Assembly (NCBI GenBank): GCA_034620365.1
Contig: JAQGEQ010000023.1
Location: 186,001-250,000, forward strand
Source of the DNA: Pegea sp. RAD2-039
Lineage: Eukaryota; Chordata; Thaliacea; Salpida; Salpidae
DNA length: 64,000 nucleotides
Direction: 5' to 3'
The position numbers and the translations under genes are program-made. This document shows positions 48,344-61,500 of the stretch, piece by piece; position 1 is the first letter of the stretch, and each line of letters begins with the position of its first letter. The notes under the pieces were generated by a model. The model worked only from the letters and a program-made list of their open reading frames with translations. It was not told the DNA's origin and did not search any database.

Positions 48344-51300
48344 TCACTTTTGGAAAGCTTCGGGAGGAATGGAGTCCTAAAAAGATAAAGATATTAGATG
48401 ATGACAGGAAGAGGTGAAAGACGAACTTTTTTGGTGAGAAAGTCTTGTGCTGCTTTATTGTAATCCCAATCATTTGCTTCTAAGCATTCCAATGAAAATG
48501 AAAGATTCATTTTTGATTCAATAGAAAACTTGGCAACTAATTCTTCTTTTTCACTACTTGTAAGTGATTGTGGAACAGACGGGTTACTTGGTGCTTTCTA
48601 GGAAGCAAAAAAATGATTCTAATCACTTGAATAAGAGGTAGATGAGATGAACAAACCTTGGTTTTTATCGAAATTAGTTTGTTTTTTCGTTCAACAACAG
48701 TTGAGTTACGAATGTGTAGTTGGTCGTTAATAACTTCTAATTTTCTGTCAGTTTCAAAAATTTAGTTGTAAAATTGTTGAAGAAAGAAAATAGAAGCTTA
48801 CAGTTGAGGTTGTTGATGAAGAACACAAACAAAATTGCGCGAAAAAGCGCGCGTCACTGCTTCTTGTGAAATTTTTTCTACAAACAAATGAAATAAACAA
48901 AAAGTTAAATCAACAAGTAGTAAACCTTCTTGAAATAATCCTTCTACTACAAATGTAATCATTTTAGGCATGCACATCGTGACATCGACAACAAAACTAT
49001 CAGTATTGTGTTTGATGGGTGGTAAGGTCGACAACTCGTTGACGATGCGTTCCATTCCACAAATAGTCCGCGATATCTTCTCCACTGTAATTAAATGATT
49101 GAAGATCTTGTGATCAAATGGTCACGTGTTCACCTCTCTTTTTTGTGTTCAAGTTTCTAGATAGATTGAAGTAAGCATTTAATGAAGGACCTCTAGGACT
49201 CGATGGAATAGATAATGTGAAGATGGAGTTGGAATTGTACAAGGTCTTCAACTGTGTCTTGTCTTCATCAAAAGATTTGAAAAATCTGAAATTTAGTGAA
49301 CATTTTGAGACATATTTCAATTGTCTCAAATTATTTACTGAAAGATAAATTGCCCAACAAAATCTTTTGCTTGGTCGTTAGGCAGTAACGACAAATTGTG
49401 TCCTTGGTCTTCTGGCAACTCTTGTTTTGCTAAATCAAACTTGACAGGTGGAGTTAAAGGTTTAGAATCCTACAAATTTTGAATTTCAAATCAGGTCTTA
49501 GTGGTCAAAAGATGCTTACCAAAGTGTCCAAGTCAGGAAAGATATCTCGAATTTCACTGAAAAAGAATTTCAATTAAATAAGAAGTTGGTTTTTTGGCTT
49601 CTATTTGGTACAACAACTCGTTGAATGGCATAAAAATGAATTAGTCACCTGATGTAGGTAACTTGTGAATCAAAATTGGAGCAGAAAGGGTTTTCATCTA
49701 GATACAGGTTAGTGATGTTCCAATCTTCTAGCTTCTTCAGTTCTTTCAAATATGAAATCTGCATCAAATAAGACTGCTGATAAATGATCAAGAGAGGAAG
49801 AAGACAAACTTGATTGTTGGAAAGAAGAACTTTCTTGATGTTTGGAAAATATGAAACCAAATGTTTGATTCCTTCTAAATTGTAAAGTTGATTCTTACTC
49901 AAATCAATAGAAACGATCTGTAGAAAAGACACAAATGAGAAGATTGATTGTTTTTTAGATGATCTTCACCAGATAAGCTTCATCTTCAGAACAAATCTTC
50001 TTTAAAGTGTTTAGAAGTAAAGCCATATGAGTAGCAAACTTCACTTTGAGGATAATATTCATTGAACGTAGTTGTTGCTCGTGAAAAAGACAATTCAAAT
50101 CAAGATGACGACTTTCTTTGTTTAATCGATTCTTCAACACTTCCTACATCATTCAAATTGATCAGATGAAGATCAAAGAGATATTCGACAAACCTTTAAC
50201 TTCTCAACTTGTGGATTACTTAATGGTTCATCTTTTGAAACTCTTCGTCGAATAGTCAACTATTAACAAAATTTGATCTTCATCATCAAGATGTTTGATG
50301 AAAAATGTCTTTAACTCACTAATTTGCCATCTGAAGATCTGATCTTCTTATCAAAGTTCAAAATTAACTGTGATTCAGTCATTCCAAGAATAAAGAAGTT
50401 TACATTTTCACCATCTTCGAAATACTGTAAATAAATTGTCAGACATGAAGGAAGAACACTCAAGACATCATCACCTGAAGATAATCGATCTTTCTTCCTG
50501 CTTGCTTTTCAAATTTGCTCATAAGTGAATCTTCATCTTCAACTGCTGCTCCATACACCTGAGGATGATCTCAACGTGAAATGAGCAAGATATCATCAAA
50601 AGATGCAACTTACAATAATCATGTACCACGTTTGATGATTGCCAAGACGATTTCTAATATTTGCAGATCGGTTAGCACCTCTTTTACTAATTCCTCTTCT
50701 TGAAGGTCTTGCATAAGGAGCTCTATAAAGATTTTTAGTGATGAGCAATCATCTTAAACTGCTGAGTAAACTCACGGTCGTTGTTTATAATCACCAAAAC
50801 CTTCCATGTCAACATCATCACTAATCTTAGGATTGCTCATCATATCTCTGTGAGATCTTGATTTGGTGTTAAAATATGAGAAAAAAATGTTTAAGAGATT
50901 CAAAATTAATTTAAATTATATAAATTTTTAAGGATTAGTTGTGATAAGTAACCTGTATCAAACCATCACCAATCAAAGCTCAGAAACCTTTCCGACTAAC
51001 TACTGACAAATGGTGAAGATTTGTTTACCTATAAGACTTGTTGCCCCGTCCTCGTCTTCCTCTATAAGTCGAGCGACCATTTAAAGCGTCATAAGTTCTA
51101 TCATCATGACCGTAATGTGAAGTTTTATGATCTAAAAGAAAAAAGCTTGTTAGTCAATCCTAAATACTTTCACAGTTTTTATTAATTACAAAATATATGT
51201 TTTATTTTGTATAAACATAAACTAAATAATAAATAATTTTTAAAGTGATTGAGTATATTATTTGAATATGCTAGTTCTTTTAAATATATTTTGTTTCATA

Positions 51301-51556
51301 ATAATAGGTATCTTTTTACATCTAATAAAATTTAAAAAACTGATGAATATATTTATGAATATAAATAATTTATAAAACAAAAATAAATACTTAAATGATA
51401 ATAACCTAACAGGTATAATATAAAACAAAACATTTTAATTGACACCATAGAAATATATTTAAAAATTTTTACAAATTAATTAGTGTCAGTTTTATCATAA
51501 AAAGTCATATTTTAAAACTCACTGAATTTCCCATAATAACTTTGACCGTATGACAT
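48344..51556 (-). CDS. NXF1: NXF1/TAP nuclear mRNA export factor
   Basis: Bulk mRNA export receptor that pairs with NXT1 and binds nucleoporins. Eighteen exons in transcript order: 51556-51523, 51131-51029, 50847-50776, 50722-50614, 50558-50475, 50424-50320, 50259-50194, 50143-49970, 49917-49810, 49758-49649, 49556-49520, 49469-49339, 49285-49134, 49084-48926, 48877-48802, 48744-48657, 48597-48427 and 48376-48344; 603 residues, close to human 619. An Arg/Gly-rich N-terminus (TYRGRRGRGNKSYR) binds RNA. The RRM starts near TWYMIIVYG (about 100-180). Leucine-rich repeats follow (SIDLSKNQLYNLEGIKHLVS, NLYLDENPFCSNF). The NTF2-like domain (about 365-530) contains IVNELSTLPPIKHNTDSFVV and LHIRNSTVVE. 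A C-terminal UBA/TAP-C (KMNLSFSLECLEANDWDYNK) ends DSIPPEAFQK. The RRM and LRRs are poorly conserved. A strong acceptor (TTTTCATTTTAG) lies in the 5' UTR. Confidence 0.93.
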
Positions 51557-52639
51557 ATCGATTAAGTTGTTTAATGCTTACGTTAATGCAAAACTGTTTA
51601 TCAAATCTTAATACCTAAAATGAAAACAAAATTAGTCAGGTTTCGAATACAACTCATGTTTATATAATTACAACTATTAAATGAATAATACTAAAAAAGT
51701 TTTTGAATTATAACAAGTTTTATTAATAAAAGTTTTAAAAATATGAAAATGAACAAATAAAATCCCAAATGGTCAAAAAATAATTATAAAAATATTTTTC
51801 ATTTGGATAAAAATTTTTATATAAATTACCATATCATGAAAAAAATATTAAAAGCTCTAAGATATGTTTACAACATTTTTAAGTAAAATATAATTATATG
51901 GACTAAATAATTTCGAAAAGTTTAATTTACAAAATAATAAATTTAAATTTAGCTTATACAAATTTTCTTACATTATAACATGACTTTTACTTTTAAATTT
52001 ATTTATTTTTTCAACACATGGCTAAACCTGTAAGCTAAATATAAGTTATAATTTAAAAATACAAAATAAATGGAGAAATGAAGAAACTGTTAGTACTATA
52101 CATCACTTGTTTACAAAATTATTTAAATCATATTTTTAATACAATTTCAAAATCATACAGTTTAATTTACTTTTATAAAATTAAAGCTAATATAGTATAA
52201 AAAAATCTTAATAAAACTTATTTGAGTATATAAACATGCAGTAAAAATTATTAACGAATAGTATTCAGATAATAAAAATACAGGTAATGGAAAAGACAAA
52301 ACTTTTCAGTAACCATCTCTTGCAACCAAATACTAATCACAAATATTTCTATTTGGTTGATCGAAGTACTAGCCTAAGACAAAATGGTCAAATATTAAAT
52401 ATCGAAATTTCTGGAGTAAGCTCTGTAAAAGTTAAATAAAAGTGCACTAAATTCACTTGATACATAATTCATAAAATTACTTAAATAATTAGAAAGTTTT
52501 GTAAAAATATGAAAAAAGATTATATAGTAGTTATTTACTACTTTTAAGATAGCTGCTTTGCTGCGTTTAACTATGTGCTTTTTAAGAAAACTCATAACCA
52601 AATTCATGATTTGTAACACAGTTTTTCTCTTTGCGTAAC
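51557..52639. other. AT-rich region upstream of NXF1
   Basis: No gene is seen apart from the acceptor-like site in the NXF1 leader near 51616. A first untranslated exon is expected somewhere upstream. Confidence 0.4.
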
Positions 52640-52945
52640 TTTTTAGTCTGTGAGTTTTTACAAGTCAACGTCTTATCTCAAACCATTTAGCCTTGAAAAA
52701 CTGTTTGTGCCTTACGTAACATTGGTAACTTCTCCAGAGCACAAAGCCAGGGTAGAAATTATGTAAATCTAGTTGTTGCCTACGCAGCAGGATCCCACTC
52801 TCCAGTGAGCAAGGTATGAAGCAGAACAAAATAACCGATGCGGTAATACTCATTGGTGTCGCAGAGCTGCTACCACGACACTGATTATAGTAACAGAATG
52901 TCTACGAAACTCCAACTCCAGCAGTAATTTCAGAATTTTGCGTCT
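52640..52945 (-). repeat. GC-richer anomalous segment, probable decayed repeat
   Basis: An isolated roughly 300-nt patch much less AT-rich than the 2 kb on either side. On the minus strand it reads, with several stops, FVLLHTLLTGEWDPAA, then ATTRFT, FLPWLCALEKLPMLRKAQTV. This looks like degraded coding sequence but no family is assigned. A mobile-element origin is inferred from base composition and decay, not shown. Confidence 0.3.
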
Positions 52946-54928
52946 ACTAGAAGATTTTAATGTTAAATCGTTTTTCAAAACTTTTCTACTCAGTATTTGA
53001 CAACTTTTCCTTGTCGCATTTTTGTATAATAATACAAATAAATAATATAATAGTTAGAGAAAAGGACGTAAAAAAGTAAGATATGAAAACGAAACAGATA
53101 AGATATAAAAAACAAGTAATAAGATATAGAGAAAAGAAATAATAATAATATATATAGAAAAGAAGTAATGAAAAATCAGATGTGCTTACGGAACTGATAA
53201 TGATGTATAAAAAGCGTTGCAAGATACCTAAAATGTAATCTTTTTAAAATCCAGCATTTAAATTCAAATTTTTAATTATTCTGCACCGTCTTCCTGATAA
53301 ATGTTTATAGTTTGCAGTACTATAAAGTTTACGATGTTTTAGCAAGATTTAATCCTTTTTAAAATTTATTACAAGTAGTAAGTGTCTTGTAATCTATACA
53401 ATAAGCAAAGTAATGTTTTCAAACATTTTTAAGTAAAAATAAGGATAAAAAATGTAAGAAGTTAGTAAACAAATATGTAATAAACATTAATTAAAACTAT
53501 ATGGAAAAATAATAACTAAATACCTGACTTGGGAATAATAGTTTTAATTAGATAAAATAAATACCAAGTTATCGTCGTGCTGCTAAGTTTTAGCTATCTG
53601 AAAGAGGCTTAAACTATAAGCAGATGTCTTGTAAAGTTTAATACCTTTTTGTTTTAATCTTAAACTCAAATAAGTTTTTCAATCATATTTATAATTGTAG
53701 TTTGATATTTTTGAACTAAAATGTAGATACCACTGTTGTTTTATGAAGAAAAGAAAATTTGTAAATCAGATTTTCAATAACTTTTATTCTACAGCTTTAA
53801 TCTAAGCAGAAAATTATCTGCAAAATTAGTGTAAGTAAAAATGTTTGAGAAAACATAAAAATACGCAATAAGTAAAACCTCAATTGCTTCTCAGAAAAAT
53901 TATATTATTTTAAATTATGTTGTCAAGATCACTTTCAATAAAAGACAAACATTAAAAACATACAATTTTGTAAATTTGAGCAGCAAAAAAAATTATCAAA
54001 ACTTTTAGATTTTTAGACATTACCTATCAAAGAATAATTATGTTTAAAAAAACTTAACATTTTTATTGCATGTCGTAAAAGTTTTTGCTGAAAAACTTAT
54101 TTATTATTATTATTTAATTATTTCTAGTAACAGTTTAGGGAGTTGACCTTTGCAGTGAAAAACAAGCAAACTTTGATAACAGATGTAGCACGTTGTTAAG
54201 AAGCGATTCACTAGAATCCTAAAAGTTTAAAGCTTAAATTTAGGATGTAATTTGTTTTAACATTTAGTATGGAAAAGAGAGTGAATGTTTAAAGTTGTTT
54301 TTAAATTAATTATATTTTTATCATGTCTTGTCTACAAATAATATTTTAAGTTGTTTACACAACGTGTTGTTTAATTCTAGTTGATAAGTAAAATATTGTA
54401 TTTAGTAGAATTTAGTTATCTATATGATGTCTATCTACTATTGAATTAATTTTATTTATTACTTTTATTTATTTAATGAAAAATGACCAAAGTTCAGTTT
54501 TTACAAAGCAAACATAAAAATTTTTGGAAAACTTGACAAATTTATTTTTTATCTGAGCATATTGTTTTTACATTGTAAGCCAAGAACAAAATAATTAGCT
54601 TTAATCACAGGGAGTAATGGAATAATTTTCATATACATTTAATGAGATAAAGTCTGCTAGTTTTAAAATAATTCCCTATTATGCAACAAAGTTTGAACAT
54701 TTTAAAATCATTTTATTTCTAATTTTTCAAACATGAAAAAGAAAATCTTAACTTTAAAAAACACTTGTGAACTATTTCAAGTCTACATTTAAAAGAAGAA
54801 TAAACAGAAATTATTTTCTAAACTAAACCACTAAATTCTCTATCTTTGTTGACATTTATACTTTTTTTAGAAAAATTACAAAATTTTATTGATGTTTATT
54901 TGTTGGTTTTGGTAACTTACCTATCAAA
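52946..54928. other. AT-rich intergenic region
   Basis: No gene is recognised. CTTTTTTTAG at about 54861-54870 is an acceptor-like site upstream of the transporter start. Confidence 0.4.
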
Positions 54929-56260
54929 ATGAGAGAATTAGGTATGTTGCATCTTTTGTTTCTAGAGAATGAAATTATTTTAGAAGTTAGATCTAACTTT
55001 AAAGATAGTGTTACCCATGAGATTACAATAGTTTTTACTTGTTGAAATTCTAAATATGGTAGATATTTTATACTTGTATATAGTTTATCAAATGTGTAAT
55101 AGAAATATGATAAAAATTACTATATACTAATAATGAAAAAAAAACAATGTAATTTAAAAAAATTGTTGTTTGTTGTTTAAGTTTTTGGTGTTTCACATTA
55201 ATGGTAAGATTTTATTTTGTGATATTTCAGAAGCGACTGTCAATAAAAAAAATGGAAAACTAAGAAAATTTGTTGGCTTTTTGTGGTGTCTGTTACATAT
55301 ATTTTTTCTTGCTACTGCTTCAACATTGGTCAAATATATCGACTCTGTACCAGCTGAAGAAAAATTATTTATCAGATGCATTGTCCAATTTATTTTTCTT
55401 TTACCTTCAATAACTTATATTTCTCACAAAGAAAATTTTCAAATTTTTGGTACAACTAAATTATTTTTTATCTTATTTGCTCGTGGATTATTTGGTTCAG
55501 TTGGTGCTTTATTTCTTTATCAAGCCTTAGATATTATCTCATTAGGAGATACAGTTTCTGTAACATTTTGTAGCAGTGTATTTGCAGGTATATTTTCTCA
55601 TATATTTCTCAAAGAACCATATACTAAATTTGATATATTCTTTACTATAATCTCATTAAGTGGAGTTGTGTTGATTGCAAAACCTGCCTTTATATTTGGC
55701 TATAATGTGTCAAACTATGGTTGGAAAGAACTTGGTGGAGTTGGCTTAGCTCTTTTAAATGCAATTTTAGTAGGAGCTTCTTTAACACTTATAAGAAGTA
55801 TGGGTAAAATTAGCCCTATTCATAGTGTCTTTTATTATACATGGATTGGAGTAGTGGTTTCAGCAATAGGTTTATTTAGTTTTGGTTACCACATGATGCC
55901 TTGTAAGACTGATTTACTTCTGTGTCTTTGCATTGGCTTACTTGGGATGTTTTCTCAGCTATCAGTCACAAAAGCCTTACAAACTGAAAAAAGTTCAACG
56001 ATTGCAATTTTTCGATCCTTTCAATTAGTTTTGGTATTTATTTATCAGGTAAATTTCTAAAGTAAATTATATTTTTTTTAATTTAAAATAAATGGCTTAT
56101 CCTATTTTCTGAGTTGAAACAATTTTTTTTTATGTTTCAGATATTTTTGTTTAATGAAATTCCGAATCTTTTGACGATTATTGGTTCCTTACTGCTGTTT
56201 TCTAGTACAATTGGAATTACTATCAAAAAATGCTTCACCAACAATGATAAAAACGAATAA
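54929..56260 (+). CDS. EamA/DMT-superfamily transporter, SLC35G-like
   Basis: Multispanning membrane protein of the drug/metabolite transporter superfamily; substrate unknown. Model: exon 1 at 54929-54941 (ATG plus four codons and one base, donor GTATGT), exon 2 at 55231-56048, exon 3 at 56141-56260; 316 residues in phase. About ten hydrophobic segments are visible, arranged as two EamA halves: first half LLHIFFLATASTLVKYI, RGLFGSVGALFLYQALDIIS, DTVSVTFCSSVFAGIFSHIF, LKEPYTKFD; second half GVGLALLNAILVGASLTLIR, VFYYTWIGVVVSAIG and AIFRSFQLVLVFIYQ. The LKEP motif at the end of helix 4 is typical of SLC35G/acyl-malonyl condensing enzyme-like members. The tiny first exon is inferred from phase and donor quality; translation from a codon inside exon 2 is the alternative. 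Confidence 0.82.
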
Positions 56261-58584
56261 AAATTGTTACTTGTTTTTTTCTATAAATATGTTCTCTAAA
56301 ATTGACACACTAATTTGGTAGTTACTATTGAAACTGCTTTTAACTGACTTACTAATCTTGTTATACAGAAATTAATATCTGAAAAGTTGATTGTAAAAAC
56401 TATTTAACACAAAAACATATCAACTGAAAATGAATTGATTCACTTTTAAATTAATTGTAAGATTTAAAAGGCATTCATGTAAAAAGAATAAACATAAGAG
56501 ATAAAATCAAAAGTTTAAATTATGCAAATAAAATGTTTTTCTATTTGTCTAAATTGTTCTAACAGTTTTTTATAATCATAACTTTTTAAAACTATTTAGT
56601 AGAAATTTTAAAAGGTTTAGAACTAAATTTTGATTCTTCTACTAAAACACTTTTTCCAAACAACAAGTTACCGGTTTTAACTTTAAATAGTTGCATTAAA
56701 AACTTTGATATAAAAGAACTTTAAATTTCTTTAAAATGAGCAGCGATTGAAATAATTTAATAAGCAAACAAGAATTAACTGTAAATATTTCTGTTAATCT
56801 TATCATATTTTATGAATCAACCGGTGATTAATGACTAGTCGTCAATATTTACCAAAGACTCAACTTAAAATATTTTTAAATGTTAGCTATGTATATATCT
56901 ATATTATTAACTTTATTTTATAGCTCATTATCTGTATAAAATGTGGGAAACATTTAAGAGACAAATACATGGTAAAGATACAAATTGAGCTTTTTCGGTA
57001 TTCTTAAAAGGTTCACATGATAAAGTTATCTTAAGGTGCTTAAAAAACTACAGTAAAAAGTAACTTTTTAACTATTCTGAAATGGAAAGATTTTGTTTTG
57101 AACTGATGAAGTAATCCTTTCTAACAAACAGTTTATAAAAATATTATTGGCTTTTACATGTAAAATGTTTTGTAAACCAGCTAACGGCTTGAAGCTGTTG
57201 AAAGTGATTTGAATTACTAGGACAAGTTATTTACTTTTTATGGCAGATGTCAAAACTTGATGCTGTTATAAAAATCAGCTTTACCTCAAATAAAATAACT
57301 TAAATAGTGAGTCAGTTCTTTTGACTTGCTAATGATTTAAAGTTTTTTGGTACAATCATTTAGCTTAAGAAAGTTAGTAACATCTTCTTTAAGTCTACCA
57401 AAAAACGTTTAGAGAAATTGAAAAAAACACTAAAATTAACTGCTTCAAGCTTTACTTTAAAACTAAAAACTATTTTAGAGAATATTTTTTACAAAAAGTT
57501 CTATCTTCTTCAAAACGATAAATCTTCTAGAATAATTTATAAGAATACTCCCGATAAATAAACATTTATCTACAAAATTTTATTTTTGTTATTCAAAAAA
57601 CTAGCTTAAACAACAACTATATGTACAAAGTATTATTTGAAATACTTTTATCAGTGTCTTTAAATTGCTTCATTTCAAAAATTATTTTCTTTTGTAAGAT
57701 TTGCACGCTCTACTAACAAAAGAGGTACATGATTTTTGAGTATATTCACCTACCAAGTGCGATAATATTTCAAGTGTTTATTCGTACTTTTCAACAAATA
57801 TGCAATAGTTTACTTTAATTAGCAAAAATTAGATAAGACCCTAAAAATAGTGTACCATTAAAAATTGCAAGAAGTAGACTGTAGATATGCATGAAGATTG
57901 AATAAGCAGTCTGCAAATAATGCAACAAAAAGTTCTTCAAAATAAACGATAAATTTTATTATGTTTTCAAAGATAAGTTAGTAAATCATGGGTTATTTGC
58001 AGCTGCAGCTGGCACGTCAGTAAACATTTAAAAATAATAAAATGATAATAAAATTGTCTGCTGCCATCACTTTTGTTTTACTTTATAGCTTTGTAATCAG
58101 AATTGTCGATTCGATAAAAAAAAATGATTTCCTTTTTTTCATTTTTTACATATCAATAAAAAATATTTTTGCATTTTGATTTTAATATTCTATTTATTTT
58201 TTAGTTACCAATATGCTGACTAACATGAACACTTAGCTCTCCTGAAATAGAATTTGTAAAATTCAATCACAATATCAATAGTAAAATGTAAACAATAGTT
58301 TAAAAACAATAAAATATAAAATAATCATATAATTAATTATTATCTAAAGAGGGCCAATCAAAAGATAAATAATGAGATTGAAATAAACTTAACTGTTTAA
58401 AGAATTAACAGTTGATTATGTTGAATAACTGAAAATGTTTTTTTCAATTTCTTATATAATAATTAGTGTAATTTATCTAACATTCCAAATGCTTCTTAAA
58501 TATTTTTATAATTTAGAAATTTTTAAATTTTTGCGAAATTACTTTAGTTTCCAGATATAAAATTTAACTTTTTGTTTTTTTAAA
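56261..58584. other. AT-rich intergenic region
   Basis: About 2.3 kb between two plus-strand genes. No gene, RNA or repeat could be supported. Confidence 0.45.
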
Positions 58585-61500
58585 ATGAAACTTTTCATAT
58601 TTTTTGTTTTTGTTGGTTTCATACAATGTAAAGCCTCATCAGAAGGAAGAACTTTATCATTGTTAGTAAATCTTTTAAAAGAAGACCAATCAAAGACTTC
58701 AGAAGATGATCTAGTAAAGATCATTGATGATATCGAAAGAGTTGAAAGAGAAAAGATCACTTCATCAAACCGTCGCTTTCCTGAAGACATCCAAGGCTTC
58801 GTAAATGTTTCTACTTCTACTGGACTTTATATAGGACAAACCAATTCACATAGTCATGCTTTTTTCAGCATTCCTTTCGCCCAGCCTCCTGTTGGTGAAC
58901 TCAGGTGCAATCTATTTTAGTATTTGCTGTTTTCACAGATAAATAAATCTATCTTTTCTTAACAATATTTTATTGTTCTGGATGTAGCTAATAAAATATA
59001 ATTGTTGAAAACAGATACATGCCGCCACAACCTCTCAAAGAGTCCAATGCCCAGCTGAATGTCTCAATTTATCAAGACATCGTTTGTTTCCAGAAATGTA
59101 ATTTAAACTGCCCGAACTCGGTGAGTTGATTCCGGATTTATGACTCTAGTTCATCAATCTTTATAGTATAAAGAAGATTGTCTTGTTCTCAATATCTTTG
59201 TTCCGAAAGATGTTGATTTTGAAGCTCCCTTCTCGCGTCTACTTCCCGTCATGTTTTTCATCCACGGAGGAGGATTTCAGATCGGATCAGGAAACGATGC
59301 CACTTTCGATTCGAGGCTTCTTGCAAACGTCACAAACACGGTCGTAGTTGTCATCAACTACCGATTAGGTGAGCATTTCTCAATTATTCGAAACATTTTT
59401 GTAAACCAGTTAATGCTAATTTGGTATTTGACTACTTGTAGGGCCACTTGGTTTCCTTGTTTACGAGGAGGATGGACTTGTTTTAGGAGGAAATCAAGGC
59501 CTAAAAGACCAACAAATGGCTTTAAAGTGGGTTCAAGATAATATTGGGTACTTTGGTGGAGATAAAACAAAGGTGAAGTCCTAATGTATTTATTTCTGTA
59601 AACATCGTTTTAGTATTTGTTTTATTTTTTGTACTTATTAATGAACTGAGTAAAAGTTTTTATTTTCTATTTGGTTAGACATTCTGCTATTAATTTTACG
59701 AATGTTTAATTTAACGAAGCATTTATGATCGAAAAAAAGTTTTTAAATTACATAAGCTGCTGTTAAAGATATTTAGATGACATTTCTTTTTACAAATATT
59801 TGAGTTTGAGTTAATTTCTCAAAAACGAAAAAAGCTCATTTAAAAAATACTTTTAATTTGCTTATAAAGAAACTCAGCTGAAAACTATGATGTAAATAAA
59901 TGTTTAAAAACCATAACCAGTATAAATACAATCCATTTACTAATACAAACATTTTCAATACATTTCGAAGTTTAAAAACGAAATTAATTTGAGATTTCAA
60001 ATAAGATTAGTTATAAGTTGACATTTAAAAGTTAATATTTAAACGTTTCAAAAAAGCTACTTTTGCACCTTTTGAAAGTTAATAGTTAAGTTTAAAACGT
60101 CTTTTCAAGCTGCAAGTTGTTAACAGCCTTTATAAAAACCAATCAACAGTTCTTATTAGTCTTACGGCTAGTGTTTGATTTTAAAAGTCAATTCTATCAA
60201 TATTTAACCGATATTAACAAACGCAAACATGTCTAAATATTACCGTAAACTTTATTTGAAGGTTGCATAAAACGTTCAAATTGAAAACTGGTTGATAATG
60301 TTTAATCACTTATGTAAGTATTTGTCCACTTGTAGATAAAGTTCATTTTGTTCTCTTTGTTTTTTGCGCCCATAGATAAATTTTTGGGGTTTATTTGATT
60401 TATTACTTTATTGTCTAAGTAGAATGGATTTTGTAAATTTGCAAAAGAAGTTGTTTTTGCTGATTTAATTGTTCAATATTTACAGCAGTAAATATTTATT
60501 GAAACTTTTACGGGTAGAGGAAATTAAGGAAATTTTTACAGCTGTTTTTGATTTTCTGAACAAAATAAAACAAATAATTTACTCAGAGATAAATAAAAAT
60601 TGTAAAACAAATTAAACGTTATCATATTTTGCAGCTTGACTTTTTAAATTATTTGATATTTCACTAAATAACTGATTTGAGGTAAATTTTGATTGAATAG
60701 AATTGTCTAGATATTATATGTTGGATGTTTTGCGCGTCTCGATAAGATGTTTACTGAGAACAAACATAGATGTCTAAAAAGAAGAAAAAATCAAAAGTAA
60801 AGAATGAAACGATGAAAAGTTTCTGTGCTTTCAACATGTGTTGATGATATCTCTGATGAAAAAATTGTTGAAAGAAACTCTAGTTTTTACTTCAAAAAAA
60901 AAAGATTTCTTTGAAGTGGCACATGACTTTAAATTGAGAGATGATGGATTGACTACATCTTAAAAGATAATTAACTTAATAATCCCCAATAAACTATAAT
61001 AAGTAAATAATTGAAAAATGTGAAAAAATATTTATTTTTATTGCTTGTGGTGTCAATTCCAATAAATACTAAAGCTTACAAGAATATCTTTTATAATTTG
61101 TAAATTGTATAGTCATATTTGTCTACCTAACACTAACAGTATGTTCATTCGCAACTACCTAACATGTGACATTCTCTATGAAGCTTAAACATTGCAACTT
61201 AAACATTCTTAAACAGAATTTAATTGATCGAAATTAATTTACGGTGAAAATTAAAAAGTATTAAAAATATTTGGCTAAATTTTCTTCTAATTAATTTCTA
61301 AGGTTTGTTTGTTAAGATCTGTAGCCAAAAAGTCTCATTAAAATATTTACTTCAAACTTATAATGAAATTTGTAAAGATTCTTGTCTATTCCTTGTTTAT
61401 GATCTCATAAAAATTTTAAAATCTAAGAAAGTACCTTAGAATACATAAAGTAACTTTATTGTATTTCGTTTATTCTTCTACAATTAATGTTTATTTTCTG

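Noticed and set aside
52986..53222. Frame encoding a Tyr/Phe-rich hydrophobic peptide
   Set aside because: It comes from AT-rich simple sequence; it has no start context, family or codon structure.
58539..58790. Minus-strand frame over the esterase signal peptide region
   Set aside because: It is antisense to a well-supported secreted esterase exon.
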